A stretch of 64,000 bases of DNA. Source: Gp1-AA122 sp035631655. Its GTDB lineage: Bacteria; Acidobacteriota; Terriglobia; Terriglobales; Acidobacteriaceae. The notes beneath the pieces are model-generated. The model was not told where the DNA came from, did not search any database, and saw only the letters and a list, made by a program, of their open reading frames with translations. A program made the position numbers and the translations under genes. Position 1 is the stretch's first letter. Every line of letters starts with the position of its first letter. Location: the NCBI GenBank assembly GCA_035631655.1, contig DASQIH010000111.1, positions 37,875 to 101,874 of the forward strand. The letters run 5' to 3'. Below are positions 1 to 7,751 of the stretch, one piece after another.

Positions 1-477
1 AAGGCTGCATGTCCAGTCCTGGTTGTTTCGAATCCATCGCAGAACGTCTTGACCACTGGCCCAGATGGACGCCATCGCTTGAGCCGAATCCTTTACTGCA
101 CGGATTTCTCGCTTCGTTCGGAGCGCGCTCTCGACTACGCGATTTCGCTCGCAGCAGAGTACAGCGCCGAGCTGACCATGCTGCACGTGGCCGAGGACGC
201 CCCAGATCTGGCCAGTGCAGAAGCCCTCATTGCCACCCGAACAGAACAACTCGATAGACTGATTCCAGACGACAAACGAGGGAATCTGAAGCTGAAGACC
301 GCGGTTAGGGTCGGAAAACCGTACGAGGAGATTGTCCGCCATGCAGGCGAAGCGCAAATAAGTCTAATTGCAATGACGGCGCGCGGCGGTGACGCTCTGA
401 ACCGCGCGGTCTTCGGCTCGACGACCTATCGTGTGATCCAGTTGGGACCCTGCCCGGTTCTCGCGATTCATACTTGA
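1..477 (+). CDS. Universal stress protein (UspA family), 5' end cut off
   Basis: The reading frame is open from base 1, so the gene begins outside the window. The first roughly 15 residues (KAACPVLVVSN) look like the last beta strand of one UspA domain. A second domain follows, starting near RILYCTDFS and containing the C-terminal glycine/serine nucleotide-loop region (RGG...NRAVFGSTT) and the final strand CPVLAIHT. The protein is therefore probably a tandem two-domain UspA. Such proteins are cytoplasmic, often bind ATP and accompany stress or energy-limitation responses; the exact role is unknown. The next gene starts 26 bp downstream on the same strand, so co-transcription is likely. An internal ATG at 49 exists but would cut off the first-domain remnant. 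Confidence 0.85.
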   Translation, partial: KAACPVLVVSNPSQNVLTTGPDGRHRLSRILYCTDFSLRSERALDYAISLAAEYSAELTMLHVAEDAPDLASAEALIATRTEQLDRLIPDDKRGNLKLKTAVRVGKPYEEIVRHAGEAQISLIAMTARGGDALNRAVFGSTTYRVIQLGPCPVLAIHT

Positions 478-503
478 TAGGACTGCGAAGGAAGTTGGAT
501 TGT

Positions 504-1133
504 ATGGTCAAAATCATCACTATTGAACGCGAATACGGATGTGGCGGCGGCGAGATCGCTCAATCGGCGGCAAATCGCCTCGGCTGGAAGCTCTGGGACC
601 AGCGGCTAACGGAAGAGATCGCGCGACTCGCGAAGTGCCCCAAGGCGGTGGTCGAAGCCCGCGAGGAACGAAACGATCCGCTGTATTATCGCCTTTTCAA
701 ATCCTTTCTGCGCGGAAGTTATGAGGGCAGCATCAACGCCCCCAAACTCAACCTGGTGGATAGCGAGACGATACTCCGAATCACAAGGCGCGTGGTTGAA
801 CACGCTGCGGAGAGTGGGAACTGTGTCATCGTGGGCAGAGGGTCACAGCAGTTTCTAAAGAACCGGCCAGACACTTTGCGTATGTTTCTCTATGCCCCAC
901 GAGAACACAAAATTCGACGGCTTCTGACCCGTGGAAAGAGTGAGAAAGATGCCGAAGAGTTGGTGGATATGGTCGATCGAGAACGCGCCGATTTTATTCA
1001 AAAATATTTCAATGTTGAATGGCCGGATCGCGCGATTTACCACGCCATGATAAATACTTCGATCGGTGATGAGGCGGTCCTTCACATGATTCTGAGCCTT
1101 ATGGAAGCGTACGAAAAAAGGTCTATTGCATGA
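504..1133 (+). CDS. Cytidylate kinase-like family protein
   Basis: This 209-residue protein matches the cytidylate kinase-like family (Cytidylate_kin2 type). It begins MVKIITIEREYGCGGG, where the ITIxREYGxGG stretch is the family's modified P-loop region, and has IVGRGSQ near the middle and an arginine-rich lid (REHKIRRLL). Relatives are P-loop nucleotide kinases of uncertain substrate. The ATG at 504 is preferred over an upstream in-frame TTG at 474 because GAAGGA lies about 10 bp before it and the family motif starts immediately. The stop codon overlaps the next start (ATGA at 1130), which indicates translational coupling with the small Cys protein. Family assignment is good; substrate and pathway are not known. 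Confidence 0.85.
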   Translation: MVKIITIEREYGCGGGEIAQSAANRLGWKLWDQRLTEEIARLAKCPKAVVEAREERNDPLYYRLFKSFLRGSYEGSINAPKLNLVDSETILRITRRVVEHAAESGNCVIVGRGSQQFLKNRPDTLRMFLYAPREHKIRRLLTRGKSEKDAEELVDMVDRERADFIQKYFNVEWPDRAIYHAMINTSIGDEAVLHMILSLMEAYEKRSIA

Positions 1134-1381
1134 CGACTGTTCAGGAATTCCGATGTGAAATCTGTGGACGAATCACCAACAACCCAAATCACTGGTTTGT
1201 CATTCAATGCAGCGATGCGGAGCTGACTGTGCTCAAGTGGAATGCAAATGCCGTGAGCGCGGCTGGAGCTCGCCATTTCTGCGGAGAAGCCCATGCGCAG
1301 GTCTACATTAGCCGATGGTTCGAGTCGATTTGCTCGCCGCCGAAACCGGACTTCACAGGATCAACTCCCGTGGGGTCGTGA
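1130..1381 (+). CDS. Small conserved-looking Cys protein, function unknown
   Basis: This 83-residue protein overlaps the kinase stop by 4 bp. It has an N-terminal CxxC pair (FRCEICG) and later single cysteines (IQCSD, FCGEAH, SICSP), with a His just after one (CGEAHAQVYISRWF), a pattern compatible with a metal-bound knuckle. There is no signal peptide or membrane segment. Coupling to the kinase and co-direction with the methyltransferase and radical SAM genes suggest one transcription unit. I do not recognise an established family; a small accessory or metal-binding protein is the most that can be said. Confidence 0.6.
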   Translation: MTTVQEFRCEICGRITNNPNHWFVIQCSDAELTVLKWNANAVSAAGARHFCGEAHAQVYISRWFESICSPPKPDFTGSTPVGS

Positions 1382-1513
1382 TCGAACCCAGAAAGAAGCT
1401 AAAGGCTCGATTCAGATTAAACATTTCTTCGCGATGGCCAGATTGCGAATCACGTTCCAGAAACGCACTTGTCGTTCCTAATCCTTTCGATATACGTTTC
1501 GCCTGTGTGGCGC

Positions 1514-2338
1514 ATGAAGGAAATGACCGCCAATGACGACTTCGAACGCTTTCGGACCGGCGCAGCGAAGTATGCCGCCTACCTCGAGACGCCTGAGGGC
1601 CGGTTACGCCTCGACCTCGCCTTTGCGAACTTGCAGGACTTTCTCCCGCAGGCCGCACGCGCTTTGCTCGCTCTAGATCTTGGCGGCGGTACCGGCGCCA
1701 TAGCGGTGCGGCTGGCGCAACTTGGCCTTCACGTCACGTTGCTGGATGCGTCCCTACCCATGCTGGATTTGGCGAAACGTGCCGCACGGGAGGCACGAGT
1801 TACGGAGAGGATTGCACTAAAACACGGTGATGCCGCCCAATTGGCAAACTTGTTCCACGGGGAGTTATTTGACGTAATTCTTTGCCACAATATCCTGGAA
1901 TATGTCGACGACCCGTGTGCTGTGTTGCGCAGTGCGGCTCGCGCCTTGCGAGATCCGTCTAGCATAATTTCGGTTTTGGTGCGTAACCAAGCCGGCGAGG
2001 TGTTAAAGGCCGCGATACAAGACGGCGACTTGGCCGCAACCGAGCATAATCTCATCGCCGAGTGGGGACATGAGTCTCTGTACGGGGGCAGGATGCGGCT
2101 ATTTGCGCCAGAGAGCCTGCACGCCATGCTGGCAGCAGCGTCACTCGCGGTAACTGCCGAACGTGGTGTACGGGTCATGTCGGATTATTTGCCGCCACGG
2201 GTTTCCCGAAATGATGAGTACCAGCGGATTTTTGAGCTAGAGCGCAGGCTGGGCAGGCGAGCGGAGTTTGCCGCGGTTGCCCGCTACACACATTGCTTGG
2301 CACATCGCGCAGGTTCGGTCATGGAGGACGGTGCATGA
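1514..2338 (+). CDS. Class I SAM-dependent methyltransferase, CmoM/SmtA-like
   Basis: About 274 residues. The Rossmann motif I reads LDLGGGTGAIAVRLAQLG, followed by an acidic motif II (VTLLDAS) and FDVILCHNILEYVDDP. The C-terminal half resembles CmoM (tRNA 5-carboxymethoxyuridine methyltransferase): GVRVMSDYLPP, the ELERRLGRR stretch, and a final RYTHCLAHR are in the family order. True CmoM methylates tRNA in proteobacteria; here the coupled radical SAM partner makes a different substrate possible. Its stop overlaps the next start (ATGA at 2335). The start is uncertain: ATG at 1514 or 1523 are both reasonable, and a TTG frame extends to 1469. A 132-bp gap separates it from the preceding small gene. 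Confidence 0.8.
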   Translation: MKEMTANDDFERFRTGAAKYAAYLETPEGRLRLDLAFANLQDFLPQAARALLALDLGGGTGAIAVRLAQLGLHVTLLDASLPMLDLAKRAAREARVTERIALKHGDAAQLANLFHGELFDVILCHNILEYVDDPCAVLRSAARALRDPSSIISVLVRNQAGEVLKAAIQDGDLAATEHNLIAEWGHESLYGGRMRLFAPESLHAMLAAASLAVTAERGVRVMSDYLPPRVSRNDEYQRIFELERRLGRRAEFAAVARYTHCLAHRAGSVMEDGA

Positions 2339-3384
2339 ACAACGTCACAGCCCAGTCTTCGTCGCCCATGATGACATCTGATGCCGGTATTTCGCTCGGG
2401 CTCGGGCTCACCAACGAATGTAATCTCGCCTGCGCCTTCTGCTACCGCGACCCAACTCGCGCGGACCGTCTCTCCCTGGATCAAGTGCAGGCACTCATGG
2501 AACGCTTGCCCGTAAGGTCGGTGAATCTCGGCACCGGTGAGAACGGCATGCATCCCGACTTCAAGGCAATACTGGCCTACCTGCAGACGAAAGCGGTCAA
2601 GCTCACCATCACTTCCAATGGTTATAGTGTTGCTCTTCTTGAAGACAAGGAACTGGGTGCCTTCCATGACATCGAGTTCTCTCTCGATTACGCCACGCAA
2701 GCGGAACAGGATGCACAGCGCGGGAATGGCAATTGGGCACTCATCCACCAGCAGGCAGAACGGTGCCGGAAGCTGGACATTCCTGTAACCATCATCGCCG
2801 TCATGATGAAGTCGAACTACCTCCGTCTAGCGGATGTGGCGCGAGTAGCGAAACAGTTTGACGCTCCTTTGCGAGTGAATGTGTACCAAGCCGTGCGATC
2901 GGACGTTTATGCCCTCAGCTACGAAGAGTACTGGGAAGGGTTCCGGCGCCTTTTTGAGGAGACCGATGTAATCGCTATTGGCGAGCCGCTGGTTCGCGCG
3001 ATGGCGGGACTCCCACCGCTCCGAGCCGGTTGTGGCGTGAGCACCGTACGAGTGACCCCAAGAGTCACCACACAACCCTGCGTTTATTGGCCAGGATCGG
3101 GGGAGCCGCTTTCAGATTTAATCTCCGCAGGCGCCAACATTCTCAGCTCAATAGCTTTCGAGCAGGCACGGGCACTTCCTCAAACCTGCAATCAGTGTGA
3201 GTTCCGCGAGTCGTGTCACGGCGGATGTGCCGGACGGCGACGCTTGCAGGGCGCACTACTACAGCCTGATTGTTATTGTCCGATCATTCGGGGCCAGCGC
3301 CCACGACTTGAGATCCGTATGGCCGCAAATCGCGATTTGCCCAAGCTGAGCAGTTCCTGCACCACAGTCGTGATCGCCAGGTAG
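2335..3384 (+). CDS. Radical SAM protein with SPASM-like Cys-rich C terminus
   Basis: A 349-residue protein. The radical SAM cluster motif CxxxCxxC is C29-C33-C36 (ECNLACAFCYR), typical of enzymes that reductively cleave SAM at a 4Fe-4S cluster. Further motifs are GTGENGMHPDF (the SAM-binding GGE-like segment) and SFSLDYATQ-type strands. The C-terminal region carries cysteines in CGVSTVRV, QPCVYWP and CNQCEFRESCHGGCAGRR, an arrangement like SPASM domains that bind auxiliary clusters in peptide- or protein-modifying enzymes. Its start overlaps the methyltransferase stop, so the two are translationally coupled. No obvious short precursor peptide is adjacent apart from the 83-residue Cys protein. 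The substrate is unknown. Confidence 0.85.
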   Translation: MNNVTAQSSSPMMTSDAGISLGLGLTNECNLACAFCYRDPTRADRLSLDQVQALMERLPVRSVNLGTGENGMHPDFKAILAYLQTKAVKLTITSNGYSVALLEDKELGAFHDIEFSLDYATQAEQDAQRGNGNWALIHQQAERCRKLDIPVTIIAVMMKSNYLRLADVARVAKQFDAPLRVNVYQAVRSDVYALSYEEYWEGFRRLFEETDVIAIGEPLVRAMAGLPPLRAGCGVSTVRVTPRVTTQPCVYWPGSGEPLSDLISAGANILSSIAFEQARALPQTCNQCEFRESCHGGCAGRRRLQGALLQPDCYCPIIRGQRPRLEIRMAANRDLPKLSSSCTTVVIAR

Positions 3385-3410
3385 TCACACTATCGGTCCG
3401 CTGGGCATTG

Positions 3411-4685
3411 TTAGCCGGCCGATCGGCTGATCCGGCGCAAAGCGATAATCGCGGCAGCTATGGCCACGGATCCGTATTCCAGCAGCATTACCCAACCGGG
3501 AAGCGGCCCCCACGGATGCCCAAGTGCGCGCAAGTGCCATTGGACGTATGTGGGAATAATGCTCACAGTCCAAATGATGATCAGCAGCGTCGAGAGCGAC
3601 GTCAAAAACGGCAGCACCCAGACGAGATACCAAGGGAATACGACAGGTGCACACAAAAGAGATACCGCCATTGGCCAGGCAAATAGGTCGGGAGACCACT
3701 CGGGCGCTGTGCTTCTTAGCCACGCTGCGGTGACTAATCCGACGAGCACTGCCAGCCCGACTAGTAATTGAGGAGGCGCCACTGGATCGAGTGCCGCAAA
3801 CACGGGACCATTGAAACGGAAAGTCTGCACATAGGTACCCAGCGAGCCGGTCGGAATATGGCCGTGATTTACAAATGGCAGGTACACAAGTCCGACCACG
3901 GCTGCCGCCAGCGCAGTGTCGCGGATGCGAACCCGCTTCCAGTAGAGGGGCAAGAGTACGATCGGCAGCAATTTCACTGCTATAGCTAGCCCAAATCCGA
4001 CGGCCGCAGTCGCCCTCCATCGGCGCACCAGCGCAGCCGCGGACACTACCAACAATAGCGCGCCAAGAATGTCAATGTGACCGCTCCCGGCCACCTCAAT
4101 GGCCAACAACGGGTTCCAGGCGTACGCCAGAACCAAATGCGCTCCTTGCCGGCTACCACGCAAGACATCGAGCAACACGAAAACAATTGCGAACTCGCAA
4201 ACCACAAATGCGACTTTCAGTGCAAAGGTGGACTCCTGAATCGCGGTTACTGCGCGGAAAAAAAGCTGCGCTCCTGCTGGATATGGGCTCGGTAGATCCG
4301 GGTTGTTCAAGTTGCGGGTTTCCGGGGTATGCAGCCCCTTAGCGGCAGGATCGGTGGGAACGACAATATAGGGGTTGTAGCCGAGCCTCTGCAGGTGGCC
4401 ATCCCAAACATAGCGATGGATATCATCATCGGCGCCCGCGGGCAGCCGAAGAAATTCAACGTGCCAGGCAGCAGCCAGGACGAGCCCAATGACGACAACT
4501 CGTCGGGGAAATCCTGGTGTGGCGAAAAACTCACGGATCGCTAAGAGATACACGATGCCCGCAAGCGTCAAAGAGGCCATGAAGTACGGTCCACCTCTAT
4601 CGCCGAAGTTGCGTGAGCAGATCGTTAGCGCCACCCACAAGCTGGCGCCGAGTATGTACACTCTGCACGCGGGGGTGATCTTCAC
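3411..4685 (-). CDS. GT-C type membrane glycosyltransferase (GT87/mannosyltransferase-like)
   Basis: A 424-residue multi-spanning protein with about ten hydrophobic segments. After the first segments comes an acidic loop, ADDDIHRYVWDG, which matches the DxD-like loop of polyprenol-phosphate-dependent GT-C mannosyltransferases; NPLLAIEVAGSGHIDILGALLL is another conserved feature of this group. These enzymes transfer sugars from lipid-linked donors on the outer face of the inner membrane. I chose the GTG at 4685 because it overlaps the upstream gene's TGA (GTGA), which implies coupling; the open frame continues to 4730. It is the last gene of a minus-strand operon with DUF2064, GT2 and DoxX genes, which could supply activated sugar or lipid carriers. 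Confidence 0.8.
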   Translation of the reverse strand: MKITPACRVYILGASLWVALTICSRNFGDRGGPYFMASLTLAGIVYLLAIREFFATPGFPRRVVVIGLVLAAAWHVEFLRLPAGADDDIHRYVWDGHLQRLGYNPYIVVPTDPAAKGLHTPETRNLNNPDLPSPYPAGAQLFFRAVTAIQESTFALKVAFVVCEFAIVFVLLDVLRGSRQGAHLVLAYAWNPLLAIEVAGSGHIDILGALLLVVSAAALVRRWRATAAVGFGLAIAVKLLPIVLLPLYWKRVRIRDTALAAAVVGLVYLPFVNHGHIPTGSLGTYVQTFRFNGPVFAALDPVAPPQLLVGLAVLVGLVTAAWLRSTAPEWSPDLFAWPMAVSLLCAPVVFPWYLVWVLPFLTSLSTLLIIIWTVSIIPTYVQWHLRALGHPWGPLPGWVMLLEYGSVAIAAAIIALRRISRSAG

Positions 4686-5413
4686 AATTCTCCAGAGCCC
4701 GTCCGTGATTGTGCCGCCACAACCTCCCACTCTTTAAGCCACCGCGCAGTGCGTGGCGCCCTTGCCGGAGCCAGCCGCAACTCCTCTGCCAACCGAGCCA
4801 GGTCGTTAACTACATCAATATCGTAAAAAGGAGCTGCGAAACCTACGGAAAGCTCAAGAACTCGTGCGCGTGATAGGAGTCTCTCCAGCGCGCTTCTGGT
4901 GCCCATTCCGTCGCGTGCGAAAAGCGTAGGATGAGAAGCCTTTGCCCCGACGAGATAGTAGCCCCCGTCGTGTGTTGGTCCAACGACTACGTCATGTGCG
5001 GCCAGCATTTCGAACGCGTCTTCGAGAACAGAACGCGGCAGGTGTGGGCTGTCGCTGTTGAAGGCAATAATGCGTCGTTGATGACCGTCTACGAAGTGTG
5101 CAAATACCGAAGTGAGGCCCGCAGCAAGACCCTCACCTTTCTGCGCAACTACGCTCGCTTCGTTGCCTGCCAACAGCGCCAGCTCGTTTACGTCCGAGTC
5201 CGGGCACATGATGGCAACTTCCACATCGCTCAATGATCGCGCCAGCGCCAGCGTGTCGTGCAGAAGACAGCAATAGAAAGCGGTGACGGCCGTAGGAGAA
5301 AGGCTGGGAGTTAGGCGGGTTTTGACCTCCCCGGGCCTCGGTGCTTTCGCCATGATTACCAACACACGATCACTGCCTGACGAATGCACCACCGTCTCGC
5401 CTGAAAATTTCAT
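4682..5413 (-). CDS. DUF2064 / TIGR04282-type glycosyltransferase-like protein
   Basis: A 243-residue GT-A fold protein. Family features are the N-terminal VLVIMAKAPRPGEVKTRL (nucleotide-sugar binding), IIAFNSDSPHLP (the DxD-like metal site) and VVGPTHDGGYYLVG. Relatives are annotated as glycosyltransferases linked to arsenosugar or CofC-like chemistry, but the biochemical activity is not settled for most members. It sits between the GT2 gene (16 bp upstream) and the GT-C gene (4-bp overlap). The set GT2 + DUF2064 + membrane transferase suggests assembly of a lipid-linked or surface glycan. The ATG at 5413 is preceded by a long purine-poor leader, so the start is plausible but not decisive. 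Confidence 0.85.
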   Translation of the reverse strand: MKFSGETVVHSSGSDRVLVIMAKAPRPGEVKTRLTPSLSPTAVTAFYCCLLHDTLALARSLSDVEVAIMCPDSDVNELALLAGNEASVVAQKGEGLAAGLTSVFAHFVDGHQRRIIAFNSDSPHLPRSVLEDAFEMLAAHDVVVGPTHDGGYYLVGAKASHPTLFARDGMGTRSALERLLSRARVLELSVGFAAPFYDIDVVNDLARLAEELRLAPARAPRTARWLKEWEVVAAQSRTGSGEL

Positions 5414-5429
5414 AAAAATTTACGCGGAC

Positions 5430-6137
5430 TTACGCCGGACGTGCTGTCCCGGCTCTTCGGCGTCGGAAATAATAGCGCACTATCAAGCTGAGAATGAACC
5501 AAGCGGCGCCAAGCGTGCCCTTCAGCGTACCGCTGATCTTCGATTGTCCGATACGCGGGTAGTAGCTCACTGGGACTTCAACCACGCGGAATCCGGCCAG
5601 GGCGCTTTTGAGGATCATCTCAACCGCCCAGCCGTAGGTGGTCTCTTCGAGGGCGAGCGCGCGTAGTACCGCTGCGCGGGCAGCACGAAACGGGCCGAGA
5701 TCACTGATCTCTAGTCCATAGAGAAGCCTGATCAGGCTGGCGGCGAGACGATTACCAAACATCTGATGCCAAGGCAATGCCCCAGCAGAACGCCGCCCCT
5801 GCAGGCGGGAACCGAGCGTGATGTCCGCACGCCCCTCAATGATTGGCGCTAAGAGAATCGGCAGTTCGGAGGGCCGATCGCTGTAGTCGCCATCAAGGAA
5901 CACAACCACGTCAGGGGAATTTGCCCTGGCCAGACCCGTGAGGCACGCACGCCCGTAGCCGCGGCGCGATTCCTGAACGACGCGGGCTCCCATTCTTGCG
6001 GCGATCTCGGGTGTACCATCATTCGAGTTGCTGTCGACAACGATGACCTCCGTCGTGAGATCGGACGGAAGATCCGCTAAGACGCGCTCAATCGCCTGCG
6101 CTTCATTATGAGTAGGGATGATGACGGACACTCGCAC
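5430..6137 (-). CDS. Family 2 glycosyltransferase (DPM1-like)
   Basis: A 235-residue GT2 enzyme. It begins with MRVSVIIPTHNEA, then VIVVDSNSNDGTPEIA (nucleotide binding) and VVFLDGDYSD (the DxD metal site). LGSRLQGRR and SDLGPFRAARAAVL are typical for dolichol/undecaprenyl-phosphate sugar synthases. The C terminus has one hydrophobic segment (GAAWFILSLIVRYYF) followed by RRRR, probably a membrane anchor. It likely makes a polyprenyl-phosphate sugar that the downstream GT-C enzyme could use; that pairing is inferred from the operon. The DoxX stop is 15 bp before its start. Confidence 0.85.
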   Translation of the reverse strand: MRVSVIIPTHNEAQAIERVLADLPSDLTTEVIVVDSNSNDGTPEIAARMGARVVQESRRGYGRACLTGLARANSPDVVVFLDGDYSDRPSELPILLAPIIEGRADITLGSRLQGRRSAGALPWHQMFGNRLAASLIRLLYGLEISDLGPFRAARAAVLRALALEETTYGWAVEMILKSALAGFRVVEVPVSYYPRIGQSKISGTLKGTLGAAWFILSLIVRYYFRRRRAGTARPA

Positions 6138-6152
6138 GTGAGCTTGGCCCGA

Positions 6153-6659
6153 TCACCACCACGGAGAAGATGGCCACCGTTGCGACAGCCAGGCGTCAAC
6201 GCCCCATCTCCGGCCGGCGCTTCCAATTGCGAGCCCGAGCGATGCGAGCACCGGAACCAGCAGTTCCCAGATCCACGCGGTGCCCCACTCTGAAACCCAA
6301 AGGCTGCCGAGATACAGAAAAGCTATAAATCCGGCGGGTCGGGTAAGCAGACCTATGACGAGCAGGACACCGAGAGAGATCTCGGTCATCGCCTGCATGG
6401 GAGCGGCCATCGCGGCATGGCTCGCCGCCAAACCCATCACCGCCTTCCACGCGGCAGGGGAATGACTGTTCTTGATGTAGTAATTGATCAGACCCGCGTA
6501 ACCCGCCGGTGTGTAGAGGCCTTTCCCCAGATTCTCGAAAAAGACCGAAATCAACATCGCGCCGATCGTCACGCGCACGATTGCCAGACCGTTTGCTGCT
6601 TCCGCTTGGTGGGTCACTGTGGTTTCGTCACTTCCCCGTGAGGTTGCGGTCGTTGTCAT
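6153..6659 (-). CDS. DoxX family membrane protein
   Basis: A 168-residue protein with four predicted transmembrane segments, preceded by a polar 25-residue N terminus. The pattern ISVFFENLGKGLYTPAGYAGLI, then AMTEISLGVLLVIGLLTRPAGF, is characteristic of the DoxX/DoxD-like family. Family members lie in the inner membrane and have been tied to quinone or thiol redox processes, but most are uncharacterised. A ribosome-binding site (GACGAGG) precedes the ATG at 6659 by about 8 bp. It is followed at 15 bp by the GT2 gene and preceded at 63 bp by the secreted protein gene, so it is probably part of the same minus-strand operon. Confidence 0.8.
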   Translation of the reverse strand: MTTTATSRGSDETTVTHQAEAANGLAIVRVTIGAMLISVFFENLGKGLYTPAGYAGLINYYIKNSHSPAAWKAVMGLAASHAAMAAPMQAMTEISLGVLLVIGLLTRPAGFIAFLYLGSLWVSEWGTAWIWELLVPVLASLGLAIGSAGRRWGVDAWLSQRWPSSPWW

Positions 6660-6722
6660 AGTGGACCTCGTCCAGTGGATGCTATATCAGATTGGAAATA
6701 TTCGAATAAGTCCGACTTTCGT

Positions 6723-7460
6723 TTATTGCGCTTTCCTCCAGGTATCCGAGCCTGTCAGCTTAACTGCCACGTCAGAAAGGAAGATGTGCAGGGGTTTGCC
6801 GTCGGCTGTGCCGCGGTGCTCCGTTGAAATCAGCAGGGGACCTGCCTTCTTGTAACCTGCCCATGTTGCGATGACGAGACTCGGCTTCGTGGAGCCCCCA
6901 CGGTGGTACACCATTTGCTGAACGCGGTTGTCTTTACCGACGTAGAGTTCCCAGGTGTCTCCGGGCGTATAACCGCCCGCTTCCGCCGGATACTTCACTG
7001 CGACCAGCTTGGCCAAGCCTTTGCCCACCGGCAGTTTACGCATACCTTGATCGGTCACTGTGGCGCTGGTGTCCCAGTAAGCATGAAGAGGGAACAGAAG
7101 CCAATAATTATCATTGACGAAAGCCGGTTCGACTTCGTTCTTTACGGTGTCGGGCTGGCTGTTGAGCTTGGAGCTCGTGTAAGTAACCTTAACCGGCTTA
7201 CCCTCTTTATCCTTCCCCTCGTAGGAGATCTTGCCGGTCTTGGGCTCCCACTCCCATACGTGAGCAAGTTTAAAGAGTCCTGGGATTTCTCCGTTCCAGG
7301 TGTAGCGGATCGCTTCGATCTGCCCATACGAATCGATACCGTAGGTCTTGGCGATCTGTTCGAGAATTGGAGCGCGCTGTTGCGCCCAGGAGCTTGGAGC
7401 AAGGATCAACACCCCAAAAATTAGGCACCGGATCGTTGTTGAACGGGCTGACTTTGTCAT
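6723..7460 (-). CDS. Secreted protein of unknown function
   Basis: A 245-residue protein with a clear signal peptide: a basic start (MTKSARSTTIR), a hydrophobic core (CLIFGVLILAPSSWA) and an AQQ cleavage site. The mature part is rich in beta strands and aromatic residues (ISYEGKDKEG, YWLLFPLHAYWD, TWELYVGKDNRVQQMVYHRGG), compatible with a LolA-like or outer-membrane-associated lipid-binding fold, but I do not recognise the family. The start at 7460 is chosen because AGGAGG lies 6 bp upstream; the open frame runs on to 7562. It may head the DoxX/GT operon 63 bp downstream, and it is divergent from the transglutaminase gene across a palindromic intergenic region. Confidence 0.75.
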   Translation of the reverse strand: MTKSARSTTIRCLIFGVLILAPSSWAQQRAPILEQIAKTYGIDSYGQIEAIRYTWNGEIPGLFKLAHVWEWEPKTGKISYEGKDKEGKPVKVTYTSSKLNSQPDTVKNEVEPAFVNDNYWLLFPLHAYWDTSATVTDQGMRKLPVGKGLAKLVAVKYPAEAGGYTPGDTWELYVGKDNRVQQMVYHRGGSTKPSLVIATWAGYKKAGPLLISTEHRGTADGKPLHIFLSDVAVKLTGSDTWRKAQ

Positions 7461-7661
7461 CGAGGGTCCTCCTTTAGCTCCCGTGGTGTGAGCTTTCGCA
7501 GTGTACAGCACTTTCTCTATTGGGGTGATGTGGGATTCTCTTGCGTGCGCGAGTTGAGTCATTGGGAACTCCCTTCTGACGAACTGTCCGTTGCAAAGTT
7601 ACCTTCAGACGCTATGACAGTTGCGATTACGCCATAACTGAAGAAACGAGTGTATTGGACG

Positions 7662-7681
7662 AAGGTATCGATCGATACCTT
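7662..7681. promoter_or_regulatory. Perfect 20-bp palindrome, candidate operator
   Basis: AAGGTATCGATCGATACCTT is a perfect inverted repeat. It lies in the 291-bp gap between the secreted-protein gene (start 7460, minus) and the transglutaminase gene (start 7752, plus), about 70 bp upstream of the latter. Its length and symmetry fit the binding site of a dimeric repressor, but the cognate regulator is not identifiable. Confidence 0.5.
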
Positions 7682-7751
7682 GGTATGAGCCGGGCGCGCG
7701 TTGGCTGCTGGTAAAATCTCGATCCATGTCCGCCGATTAAGGAGTGTCTCC

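Noticed and set aside
3411..6137. Arsenosugar biosynthesis cluster
   Set aside because: A DUF2064 protein and GT2 are present, but no ArsM or ArsS-type radical SAM; the nearby radical SAM is SPASM-like and on the other strand.
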